Origin: Erigeron canadensis
Taxonomy: Eukaryota; Streptophyta; Magnoliopsida; Asterales; Asteraceae
DNA length: 64,000 bases
Assembly (NCBI RefSeq): GCF_010389155.1
Contig: NC_057763.1
Location: 10,788,649-10,852,648 of the forward strand
Direction: 5' to 3'
Part shown: in pieces, positions 20,922 to 32,226 of the stretch
Layout: each line of letters opens with the position of its first letter
Numbering within the stretch: the stretch's first letter is position 1
Program-made: the position numbers and the translations under genes
Notes under the pieces: generated by a model
The model's database searches: none
Told to the model about the DNA's origin: nothing
The model's input: the letters and a program-made list of their open reading frames with translations, nothing else

Positions 20922-22677
20922 CACAAAAGACAAAGAAATTTGCTTGAAAAATTTTTTGATATTTTTGCCTTCAAAAGGGAAAACTTGATCATGGTTTAAG
21001 ACAAGGCAAAAACCCTTCACAGCCACACTTGCATTCTGGTATGGTTTGATTGTAGATTTACTGAGGCAAACAAAGCAGAGAGAGCTGTGGCTGAGCAAGA
21101 TGCAAAGAATCATTCATCACAAGTCAGCTCTGGTTCATTATTCTGAACCTCAAGATACTGCCTACTATCTTCTGAGATTGATCAGTCTGACTGTAAAGAA
21201 GATAGTAGCTGAACTAATGAAAGTTGGTATTTCTGATTATGCATCACATGAATGTGATGAGGATGATGATGATGATCTGGTTGCTATGATTGCCAAAACC
21301 TTTAATCGTTTTAAATTTAAAACCAAAAGAAATGGCAAACAATTTTCCTCAAACAACACTGTTGATAAGTCCAATCTTGAATGTTTTAAATGTGGAAAGA
21401 AAGGACATTTTATGAAGGAATGAGATCATCACAACCTTCCTCATCACACACTGCCCCTAACCACTCTATCTTTCAGAAGCCAGATGATGGGTACAAAGCC
21501 AAGTACAAGAAGCTGAAAGCCCACATGGCAATGATGGCACAAGAAGAATTCAATAAGAATAGCTGTATGGTAGCAGACATGAAAAATGGGAGGATTCTGA
21601 CGAGTCATCTGATGATAAGAAGAAGTAAGGGATATGTGTTTCAAGGCTCGTGAAGATCAAAGTCATGTTGTTAAGTCTGATGTGGAATCTGGGTCGTGGG
21701 TGGTATTATCATGAAAAAGGTAAGTGAATTTGGTTTTGAGAATGATGAAGGACTAAAACTGGATCTTTTAGTTCGAATTGAGGCTGACATATCATATGTT
21801 GAGACTGTGCGTTAGAAAGTATTAAAAATTTTGAAATAAACTCTTCTGAACTGAACGCCAGTCAGCCAGATTGAAAGACTAAAAGATGTTCAGTTGACCT
21901 TGAAAAGTTATCAGTCAATGGTTTCAAAATTAGAATTGGAAAAGGAAGAACAAAATCATTTTAGAAAAGAACAAAAAATAATAAAATCTTGGATGAAATC
22001 ACCTTTTCAGAAGCTGCCATAAAGAAAACCTTTGAGAACCAAAGAATCGCCTATGGCACTAGTGATCTTCATCTTGCTTCTGTAATAAGATCTTGATGCT
22101 CTTCCAAAGAAATGAGCCAGAAATTGTTTTAAATATCTTGGAAAATTAAAACTGATAACTGATCAAGCCCAGGAACAACCTGAGAGTAAATTTGAAGCAT
22201 GTCAGACCAATGCTTTAGACAAGAAGGCTAAATCCAAGAAGCCTTCCCCTCAATCTTCAAACCAGGTTTCCAAGAACCAGAAAAAGAAGAAGAATGTCAT
22301 CCCTGCTGAGCTTCTACCTCAGATTCTGGTAGAGCTCAGGTGTCTAATCAAGAATCTATTTTGTTAAGGATTGAAAGTCAATTTCAAAATTTGGCTAGAC
22401 AAGTGCAAAGCTGTAATACGCGAGTAAAAAATGTTGAAAGCACTCCCCAAAATCCCAAACAAAACCCAAAACCTTTTCCAAAGAAAGTTAAACAAGAAAA
22501 GCAAAAATCTGAGAAGGAAAAGGTTTCTGAAGTCGTTAAACCAACTGTTTTGTGTCATCAGAAATTATGACTGAAATTCCATTTGATCCATCTGTTCCCC
22601 ATATACCAAAGAAATCTGAGGCTGTTCAGGGAAAGTCCAATGAACCCATCAAAATATGGGTTCCCAAAAAGAACTAA
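20922..22677 (+). pseudogene. gag: E1 gag, right copy, 5'-cut by the gap
   Basis: Repeats 12602-14381 with many single-base deletions (for example near 20940, 20960, 21110, 21150, 21423, 21815, 21875, 22090, 22110) that thin out toward 22400. The zinc knuckle CFKCGKKGHFMKE is readable, but its last cysteine codon is broken by a deletion at about 21421. The clean left copy reads straight through, so these breaks are most likely sequencing errors near a contig start and not inactivation. Confidence 0.8.
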
Positions 22678-25600
22678 TCTTTGTGTATGTGCAGGGTGAC
22701 CGCAAAAAGAACACTTGGTTTCTTGACAGTGCTGCTGGCAGAACCATAACTGGTCACAAATCCCCGCTAGAGGAATATAGGGTGCAAGAGGGGCCCTCAA
22801 TAACTTTTGGTAATGACGATCATGGACAAACTGAAGGATATGGTGTTGTGAATAACGGTCAGGTCAAATTCACAAAAGTTGCATATGTGAATGGTCTGAA
22901 ATATAACCTGATCAGTGTCAGCCAACTTTGTGATGATGGCTTTAAGGTTTTATTTGATATTTCACAAGGCACCATATTCAACAGAGATTGGAAGGTAGTA
23001 ATGATTGCTCCCAGAAAAGGAACATTTATGTAGTAGATATGAACAGTGCTACTTCTGAACAATGTTTCCATACAAAGGCTGATGGGATACCCGCCATGTC
23101 TTTCAATAAAGACAAGCCATGTCCAGGGTGTGAAATGGGAAAGAAGAAAAGAGCATCTTTCAAGACCAAGCAAAATTTCAGCATCACTGAACCACTTCAT
23201 ATGCTACACATGGATCTCTTTGGTCCTGTGAATGTTCAGACAAGAGTGGGGAAGAAGTACACTGTGGTTGTAGTTGATGAATATTCAAGATACTGTTGGG
23301 TAATCTTCCTCTGAAATAAAAGTGAAGCTGCTGCTGAAATTATTGCCCTCATCAAACAAATTGAACTCAAGCACAAGCGAAAAGTACATCAACTCAGAAG
23401 TGACAATGGCACTGAATTCAGAAATTCCACTCTGGAAACCTTCTGCACTGACACTGGCATATCTCAGAACTTCTCCTCAGCACATACTCTAGAGCAAAAT
23501 GGTGTTATAGAGATAAAGAATCAAACACTGATTAAAGCTGCCAGAAGTATGTTGAATGAGTCAGGTCTTCCAAAATGTTTTGGGCTGAAGCTGTTGCAAC
23601 TGCTTGCTACACTCATAATCGTTCCATTTATGTCAAAAGACATAAGAAGACTGCCTATGAAGTACTCAGAAATAGAAAGCCTAATATTGGATATTTTCAT
23701 GTTTTTGGATGTCCAGTATACATTCTGAATGATTCCAGCAAATTGGGCAAATTTGATGCCAAAGCTGATGAAGGTTACTTCCTAGGTTATTCAACAATTC
23801 GCAAGGCCTTTAGAGTCTATAACAAAAGACTTGAAAAGGTTGATGAGTCAGTTCATGTTACCTTTGATGAATCAAATTCTGCAATCTTTAATAAACCAGT
23901 CTCTGAACCACCTTCAGAAAGTCCTTTCAGTTTCGGTGATTCTAATCAAAATGACAAACCAGATCAGTCACCTGAACATGTTTCAGTTTAATCCAGATCA
24001 GAACCAACTACAAATCAGCAAAGTAACATTCCATTTTATCCTTCAATCACATTCAAACTACCTACTGAATTGACTATTGGATCAAATGTGCGTGCTACTC
24101 CTCAGATATCAGTATCCCCTGAAATACCTCAGAACGAAGAATTTCATGATGCAAATCGTGATTTACAAGATGATGAAGATGATGAAACTAAAATAGTTTA
24201 TTCTGATCCATCTTCTGAAGTAGGACAGAGGAGTTCTTGCACTGATGTTATTGTTCATCCTGGTCATTACTCTAAATGGACTCGCTCACATCCAATTGAT
24301 CAAGTGATTGGCGATCCATGTAGAGGGGTTCAGACCAGAAGAGCCACTAACAATCAATGTTTATATGTCAGCTTCTTGTCACTGATAGAACCGAAGAAGA
24401 TTGACGAAGCCATGCAAGAAGAGCTCAACCAATTTGAAAGGAACAATGTTTGGGAGCTTGTTCCATGTCCCCCCAATCTGAAGAAAGAACCAATTGGGAC
24501 AAGGTGGGTCTTTCGAAACAAAGTTGATGAAGATGGTCATGTAATCAGAAACAAGGCCAGACTTGTTGCAAAGGGTTATGCACAAGAAGAAGGAGTTGAT
24601 TTTGATCAGACTTTTGCACCAGTGGCCAGACTTGAAGCTATCATAATTTTCTTAGCATTCGCAGCTCATCATGAGTTCAAAGTCTACCAAATGGATGTCA
24701 AAAGTGCTTTCCTGAATGGAGAGCTAGAAGATGTTGTGTATGTGTATCAACCTCCTGGGTTTGAAAGCAAAGAAAAACCTCACTGGGTGTATCGATCGAT
24801 TAAAAAAGCATTGTATGGTCTGAGACAAGCACCTAGAGCCTGGTATGATACTCTAACTCGACATCTTTTAGATAATGGTTTTCGTAGAGGTGCTATAGAT
24901 AACACTTTATTCATCTTGCATGAGAAAAGTGATATCTTACTTGTACAAGTATATGTTGATGATATTGTGTTTGGGTCTACAAATGAAAAATTGTGTGACA
25001 AGTTTTCAAAAATTATGTCTTCTGAGTATGAAATGAGTATGATGGGTGAATTGACATATTTTCTAGGTCTTCAAGTAAAACAAACTAGTGATGGTATTTT
25101 TATTAATCAAGAAAAATATGTCAAAGATTTATTAAAGAAATATCAATTTGATTCAGTCTCATCTAAAGATACTCCAATTTCTGCACCATTAACTTTGGAC
25201 TCAAATCCTAATGGAAAACCTGTCGACCCCACAAAGTATCGTGGTATGGTGGGATCATTAATGTACTTAACTGCAAGTAGACCAGACATAATGTTTGCAA
25301 CATGTCTTTGTGCACGATTTCAATCTGATCCCAGAGAAGTACGCCAGAATGCAGTAAAAAGAATTTTTCGATACCTGAAAGGTGTCCCCAGACTAGGTCT
25401 TTGGTATCCCAAAGGCTCAAGTCTAGATCTTATGGGCTATTCAGATTCTGATCATGTAGGTTGTAAGATAGATAGGAAAAGTACCACAAGTGGATGTCAT
25501 TTTCTTGGTGGCAAATTAGTTTGTTGGACAAGTAAGAAGCAGACTGCAGTATCATTATAAACTGCTGAGGCTGAGTACATTTCTGCTGCAAGTTGTTGTG

Positions 25601-25896
25601 CTCAGATTTTATGGATGAAGAACCAACTAACTGATTATGGTGTTAAGTACACATGAACGCCAATATTTTGTGATAACACAAGTGCCATTGCAATATCTCA
25701 CAATCCTGTCATGCACTCTAAAACCAAGCATATTGATCTCAGGTACCATTTCATTCGTGATATTATTTTAAAAGGTGACATTGAAATTTATTTCATTCCC
25801 ATTGATAAACAACTGGCTGATGTGTTTACAAAACCTTTAGATGTCAAAACTTTTAAACATCTCATCAGTGAGTTAGGAATGCTAAATCCTGTGTAG
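22656..25896 (+). pseudogene. pol: E1 Pol, copy right of the gap
   Basis: Duplicate of 14360-17596 with the same domain order. It carries the same real lesions: the loss of the integrase histidine segment at about 23083, stops at 23312 and 23989, a stop at 25558, a TGA near 25655 and the nine-codon RT deletion. One-base differences from the left copy (about 23022 and 23576) and a 4-bp difference at about 24795 break the frame in one copy only, so they are probably errors. The RT-RNase H segment 24070-25560 is open here because the left copy's 16913 deletion is absent. YVDD and the RNase H region are recognisable. Confidence 0.88.
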
Positions 25897-26141
25897 CATT
25901 TCAGGGGGAATAGAAAAAATATGTTTTTACAAGAAAAAGAAATTTTTTTGTTTGAGGGGGAATTTATGCCTCAGAAAGCACTTTGTCTGAAATGTTTCAG
26001 AAACTGAAGGACTTCAGAATTTCTAGAATATGAGAAGGTTCAGATTGCACTTCCTTAACTTCTCTCAGAACTTTAAATTATTCAAATCTGAAGTCCATCA
26101 AAACCTTTTATTATACAATGGATACCTAGTTGGCAAGTGGA

Positions 26142-26413
26142 CACGTGATTTTTACTGTTCCATGATACCTTTTTGCTGACGTGTCATACTACTTGCGCCG
26201 TAAAGAAAAATGATAATTGCTTTTGCATTAAAAATGGTTGAATTTTTCTTGAAAAAGTGGGGTCATGGCCGTTGTTGCATTTAATGCGGACGTGTCGCCG
26301 AAAATTATTTCGGACTTCAAACCCGATCATTATATTTTATTGGGTTTGAATTCCAAAATCTTTTTATTTATTTTCAACGGAAAATCCTTTCAATTTCTTT
26401 GAAAATATATATA
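26142..26413 (+). promoter_or_regulatory. E1 ORF3 promoter-like block (right copy)
   Basis: CACGTG at 26142-26147, TGACGTGTCA at 26177-26186 and TATATATA at 26406-26413, 206 bp before the ORF3 ATG at 26619, followed by a CT-rich leader. ACGT-core boxes are bZIP/bHLH binding sites in plants. Conservation with E2 is the main support for function. Confidence 0.55.
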
Positions 26414-26618
26414 CCTTTTTCCAAAATTATTCCTTCATTTACTTCATTTTTCTTTTACTCCCAATCATATCTCTCTCTCATTCTCTCAAACATTCATTTC
26501 ATTCTCTCAAGTATTCAACATTCATTTCATCTTCTTTCATAACTTCAAACCCTAAAATTTCTTAACACATTTTCATCTCCTTTCTTTCTTTTATTCATTA
26601 CATTTTATCTACTTTTAA

Positions 26619-29600
26619 ATGGCTTCTTCATCAACCGTTAAAGAACCTAAAATACTCATCGCTTTTGAATATTTTCCACCTAAATCTCCTGTTAAGCCCA
26701 ACTCTCAATGGCGAAAAGACTTCGAATCTAAAACCATTCGGTTTAACATGAACAATTTTAAGGCAGCCCTAAATGCCAAATCTGAAGGGCTTCTGAGCAG
26801 ATTAAACGCGTTTCTTCATCGCTGTCCCATTTCGTACGCTCTAACTGCTGACCCAGAGCGTTTATATCATCGATATTTACTGGAGTTTTGGTATACGGCC
26901 GAAGTTGCCAAAGATGAGAAGTCGATAGCCTTCACGCTGAATGAAGGTACGGTGAAGTGCGTATTGACGCTTGACGGTTTCAGGGAGGTGCTCAGGCTGA
27001 ACTATTTGCCTCCCAACACCCCGTATATGAAAAGACAAAAAGGGGTTAACTTCAGGGAAGTTTTGCTGGTTACTGGCCACAATCAGATCGTTGATGATGA
27101 TGGCAACCTGAAGACGTCTGGCCACATCTTCATTGCTGGTTTCAAGAGGTGTTGGAGATACTTTTGGACACAAATTGTAGAGTGTCTTGGAGGGAACAGT
27201 GGAGGACTGGATCAAATTTCGTTGATCCAAGTCGAGTTGGGCTACTATTTATGGCACGGGATGAAGGTAGATTTTGCTGAGATGCTATTTGCTCAGCTGT
27301 TGACTAAGTTGAAAGGGAAGAGGAGCATCCATATTGCCTTCCCCAGATTTTTAAGTATTTGTTTTTTGGCGATTCTGGGAGAAGGATACACTGACATCCT
27401 TCAGGAAAGCTCTCAGACCGAATTTTGCAAGGACCTCTCCAAGTTAACCGAATCTGAGGACGAACCTGAACTGTCCCCTGCTATGTTTCAGGTACTTAGT
27501 AACAACATTAAAACTGACACAGCATGACCGGCTGGCTTAGAAAGATCACTGGGCGGGTCACAAAAGAATGTGAGACCCACCAGTCGATCTAGTGGCAATC
27601 TGTCACACTTGTTTAAACCCAAAACAAGTTCTACCCTGCCACCTTCATCTTCCACTGACCAACCTGAGGATCTCCCAAAAGATTCCTCAGGATCTCCAAA
27701 GGGTTTATTAAAACTGCGTCCTTTTAGGCCATCCTTACAACCCAAGGATACTAGTACCCAAGCTCAGCCTTCTGAAATCTCAAGACAGGTTTCAGAAGAA
27801 GGTCAAATGGGAAACCTACAAGCAGCCATCTCCAAAACTTCTTTAGGAGGAGATGGTGAAGATATTTGTGTGACAGCCCAACACACAGTAGAAGTTGTGT
27901 CTGCACATGCACTCCCTGTAACTTCACAAATCTTACACCCTTTGTTTGCACAAACTTTTGATGTTTCTCAGGTGATACCCAGAGGAATGGAGGTTTATAA
28001 ATCTACGGCCAATGAAGAGACTCTTGGATCTAACACAAGAGTTACTGAGGCATAACTGGTATCGACTGAAGCAGTTCCATCTTTGACCAGTGACGATGCA
28101 CCTGCTGAAGCAGCTGCTGAATTGGGTGCTGGCCTGGATTCTGGGAATCAAGACCAGAGCATATCTGACCAGAATGTAAATGTCTGGGATGACAATGAGC
28201 TTCCTGAGGGAAACCTTGAGGATTTTGTTTTTGATGAAGAATTGTTGAGGGAGAATATTTCAGATTCTGAGCCAACCCTCACTCATTTTGAAGAACCTGC
28301 ATCACCATCTCTTTCACAACAACAACAACAACAACAACAACAACACCACCAAAATATCATCGATCTTGATCCACCTTATCAACCACCACCAATTTCTCAT
28401 CAACACCCTCTATTTCCATAAGGCACAACTCCGACATACGTTACATCTGCCATCTTTCAACCACCTCTTCAATTCCTTCACCCCCAAATCCATGATGTTC
28501 CACCTAGGAGAACTTATGATCTACCAGGAGAGCAAGAGAAAGAACTGGATTCTGAGACCGAATCTGATGGTCCCTCAGAAAGAATCTTGGTGAGATCTCT
28601 GGCAAGCATCAGAACAACTCCATTTGTTGCTTCAGCTTCTACTTCAACTGCTGCACCTCTTAGCATAGAAGCTCAGCTAGAGAAGTCACATACTGCAGTC
28701 CAAAACCTTCTCATTCAGGTTGAGGGCTTGTCAAAATCTCTAGCTGCCAACACTAAGTCTATGGCCGATTTGAAGGATGCCCAGGATGTTATGGGTACTG
28801 AATTTACAAGATTAGCAGTTAATGAGAGCTTAGTGGTTGGGAAGTTACACGAATTGGTGTCATCTTGCAATGGGTTGAGTAGGGCGATTGGTGAAGCCTT
28901 CAAGTTGACCAAGAGGGATGTGCAGAGTTCAGTCATTGCGAATCTGCAATCCTGGCTATTAATGATACAAAACTCTTTCTTGGCACTTGAAAAAGAAGTG
29001 GGTGAGTTGGTTATGAAGCCGAGTGTTGATGAAGAGTCTTTTGGTGCCTCTGTTGGTGACAAGGTTTCTGCGACACTGAAGTCCATATTTTCTGAAGATC
29101 TCATTTCTCAGATTTCAGTGTCGGTGGCTGAAAAGGTTGAAAAGAGGGTCAGGATGCTGGTTTCTGAAGTCTCCAAAGCAACAAATGACAAGGTTGACAA
29201 AGCTGTAACTAAAATGAAGATTCTGTGTCAACTCTTGATCAACAAGTTCAGAACCAGTCAAAGCAACTGGATGAAATCCTGGCCCTGCTCAAGAAAACTC
29301 TTGAAGTTGTTACTCCTCCTCCCTCTGGTGCTCTATCTGATGAAGAACAGGGGTTACTGAAGGAAGTCTTGGAGCATGAGAAGCTGAATCTGAACTCTAC
29401 ATTCAGATTAAGTGCTCAGTTTGCAACTATGTCGAAGGGAATTTCTGATAGTATTTCCCAGCAGAATTGGGAACCTCTGCAGGGCATGCAGAAGGCAATT
29501 GAATTATATGCAAGAATGCCTGCGGAGATTCCCAAAGGGGGAAGTGATGTGCCAATTGGTTTGCTGGCCAACTCTTAAGAATTAATCGAAGCAACCAAGA

Positions 29601-30634
29601 GGCCATCTGGATCTGAGTGGGAACGACCAAGGAAACAATCTGAACCCCAACCATCTGAACAAGCAAGAAAAGACAAAGGCAAAGCTAAGATGGTTGAGGA
29701 GCCAAAGAAAAAGGGGACCAAGGACTCTGGATTTGTGGTTGGAGAAAATGTGGATGAGCATGGTTATCCATTGCCAGATTTAGAAGCTGATCAGAAGAAG
29801 TTGGAAGCCCTTCAGAGACAAGTCTCCAATCAATTCATCATGTGGAGAGAAACTCAAGAAAGAGATAGGGCCTAACACTTGGCAATGGGTACCATTGATC
29901 TGGTGGATGTTGCAGCTCTTGGTCTTACAATTGAAAGATATCAAAAGATCAAGCATGATGCAAGAGTGCAGAAGGCCTTGGTGGATATGGTCGAATATGA
30001 GTATGGGATGAAGTTTTCTCCCTTAGAACAAAAACTGGACCATCTCAGTTTCAAGATATCTATTGAAGATTTGATAAAGAATAGGAAAAAAGAGATGGAG
30101 ATTAAAAAGAAGGAAATAATGTCCAGTGTTCTGAAGGCTGAGAAAGAAATCTGCAGGCCACCTCAGAAGCCCAAACTTACTGGCCCAAGGTCAACAAGAA
30201 AGAATGCTCGAGATGCTGACCTCTCTACATTCATACCCATTTCCAAAGAAGTTGCTCAGGTGAAGGATAAACATGAGAAGGATCAGTATGATTATTACAT
30301 GAAACACAGGTGTCTTCCTGCAAAGATCCTGGATGTGCAAATTCTGAAGGAAGATGGTCTGAAGCTGTTTAATCTGACTGTAAAAAGAGAAGGTAGGGCT
30401 GAAGAAGAATATGAGCAAGTATCGGTGCATAAGTTTGGGTACTCTGAGCATAAGGAGATGATCAATGCACTGAAAGGAAAACCGAAGTCTCATCTGAATG
30501 GCGTCTGGATGCTGAAGATCCAACAAAAAATGAAGGCCAAGGTTGAGATGGAGGAAAGATTGTTTGGAAAGATCAGCTCCCCCAAGAGAAAGGCTACTGA
30601 AGCACCTTTTGGCTCAAGGCCTGCTAAGAAGTAG
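26619..30634 (+). pseudogene. E1 ORF3: giant third ORF, about 1,338 codons, broken
   Basis: Function unknown. N-terminal domain (residues about 35-260) with FWYTAEV at 90-96, WRYFWTQIVECLGG at 179-192, GLDQ at 196-199, FAEMLF at 219-224 and RFLSI at 243-247. Then a Pro/Ser/Glu-rich linker with nine glutamines, a heptad-rich coiled-coil region from about residue 685, and a basic C-terminal domain with KLF, KREG, QVSVHKFG and EMI motifs, ending AKK. No signal peptide or clear membrane segment is seen. One frame runs from 26619 to about 29220, with stops at 27525, 28053 and 28419; a one-base shift follows, then stops at 29576 and 29873. E2 has the same ORF and E3 a distant relative. Sireviruses carry an envelope-like ORF in this position, but homology to it is not shown. 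Confidence 0.7.
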
Positions 30635-30933
30635 TTGTATCTCTTTGTAAATATTTGTACTTGTAAATATTTTTCATTTCATTTCATTTCTGTACTTGTA
30701 ACTGAACAATCATCTCAGTATCTTCTATATAGTTACAAGTTACATCATATTATTAGGAAATAGTTTAAGTTAGAAAACAAACTAGAAAATTTTTCTTAAG
30801 GCATCATGATCTATGAGATGTCCTTAGAAATATTTTTACAACTTAAACAAAAACTTGTATCTTTTAGACTTACAAACTTGTATAGATAGAAGTCTAAAAT
30901 ACATGAACTATTTTAGAACAAATAGGGGGAATT
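30635..30933 (+). other. E1 3' untranslated region and polypurine tract
   Basis: AT-rich and non-coding, with repeated TTTCATTTCATTTC near 30672. It ends in AATAGGGGGAATT at 30921-30933, the polypurine tract that primes plus-strand DNA, directly before the LTR. Confidence 0.8.
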
Positions 30934-31889
30934 TGTTAGGTCGAAAATCGACTAAGTATAATTTGTTCAAAATAGTTGAGGCTCAGTGAAGAAAGCTTGC
31001 TCAGGATTCTGAAGTCATTCAGAATATAGCTCACTGAAGCTTCACTTCAGATTCAGAATCAACCAATACTGAAGACATTCAAACGAAAGTCAAAGACTGA
31101 AGACTGAAGAAGAAGATCATCTCAGAAGCAGAGCTCAGAGAAGATCTTACCTGAAGTTGAATTTGAAGAGGCTCAGTGAAAAAGTACTTACAACAGTACT
31201 TACAACACTTTTTCACTGATTACGAGGAAAGTCTTTTTGCAGCTTTAACTACCTTTTACCCGGTTAATTACTATCAACCTGGGATTGGGAAAGTTTTAGC
31301 AAAAGGTTGGGAATAAAGTATGTCAAGTCACATCAAAGAAACTTACATACTTTACCTTAAACAAGCATGTTATGGATTTTTCACACAAATCCATCCAACC
31401 ATATTTTGTACGGCATACTGCCATGTCATCAGGCCATGTTTGCCTATAAATATAAGACTTCTCACACTTGCAATATTGCTTGGAATTTTGGCAATTGCAA
31501 CGTGTGATATTACTCTAAGTATTCTTACGAGTAATTCCTCGTAGCATAGATCATTTGTATTTCTGGGGTTGTTTAGATATTTTCACAAGTGTGATTATCT
31601 TTGTTCCGCAACAACTCTTGTATTTTGTTTATATAAATAAATAAAATACATTGAAAAGTACATCTCGACTCATTGCCATAATACTTGATTATATTTAGTA
31701 ATTTATATAGTTTCAAGCAATCATACTTTATTACTCTTATCCATTATCTGGATCGTAATTTTAACTAGTCATATCTAGTTTCGATTTACTTGTCAGTCGG
31801 GTTTCTTGATATAACTTGTGATTATTATTGTCTAACCTTATATCTTGTTATATCTTGATCTCTTGTACATCTTGTTAGGTGGACTTACA
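30934..31889 (+). mobile_element. E1 3' LTR (956 bp)
   Basis: TGTTAGGTCGAAAA to GTGGACTTACA. TATA box at 31445-31452. It is followed by the target duplication TCTTG (31890-31894) and then by the remainder of the E2 5' LTR. Confidence 0.9.
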
Positions 31890-32164
31890 TCTTGTATTTT
31901 GTTTATAGAAATAAATAAAATACATTGAAAAATACATCTCGACTCATTCGCATAATACTTGAATCTAATTAGTATTTATATAGTTTCTAGCACTTGTTCT
32001 TTATTGTTCATATCCATATCTGGATCGTGGTTCATAAGTAGTCTTTATCTATATTCGAATCACTTGCCAGTCGGGTTACTTGATATACTTGTGTTTATTG
32101 TTAACCTATTTTATATCTTGTTATATCTTGTTCTCGTTGTACATCTTGTGTAGGTGGACTCACA
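31890..32164 (+). mobile_element. E2 5' LTR, second part
   Basis: Resumes exactly where 11019 stopped (TCTTGTATTTTG) and ends GTGGACTCACA, matching the end of the E2 3' LTR at 58813. The junction proves that E1 inserted into a pre-existing LTR of its own family. Confidence 0.9.
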
Positions 32165-32166
32165 TT

Positions 32167-32180
32167 TGGTATCATAGCCT
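32167..32180 (+). promoter_or_regulatory. E2 primer-binding site (one mismatch)
   Basis: TGGTATCATAGCCT differs from the E1 site by G to T in the middle, consistent with age. Confidence 0.8.
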
Positions 32181-32226
32181 CCCAGGTTAAATCATTAAAT
32201 TGTTATACCTGTTTTGATCCTACAAG

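Larger units (their letters stand above)
11020..31889 (+). mobile_element. Copia element E1 (same family as E2, nested in its LTR)
   Basis: Both LTRs start TGTTAGGTC. The 5-bp duplication TCTTG is perfect (11015-11019; 31890-31894). As assembled the element is 20.9 kb, but it contains a 100-N gap flanked by two copies of the same 8.2 kb, so its real length is close to 12.5 kb. The order is LTR, primer-binding site, gag, pol, internal promoter, ORF3, polypurine tract, LTR. By eye the two LTRs differ at about 2% of aligned positions plus a few indels, so insertion was fairly recent. Pol and ORF3 carry stops seen in both copies, and integrase has a key in-frame deletion. Confidence 0.88.

Noticed and set aside
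12602..29141. A true tandem duplication of gag-pol-ORF3 within E1
   Set aside because: No LTR lies between copies, the junction is exactly a 100-N gap, and sequence quality falls toward the gap from both sides, so an assembly overlap explains it better.
26619..30634. ORF3 as a captured host gene or a proven viral envelope
   Set aside because: No host gene is recognised, and no signal peptide, furin-like site or clear membrane segment is visible. Position alone does not establish an envelope function.
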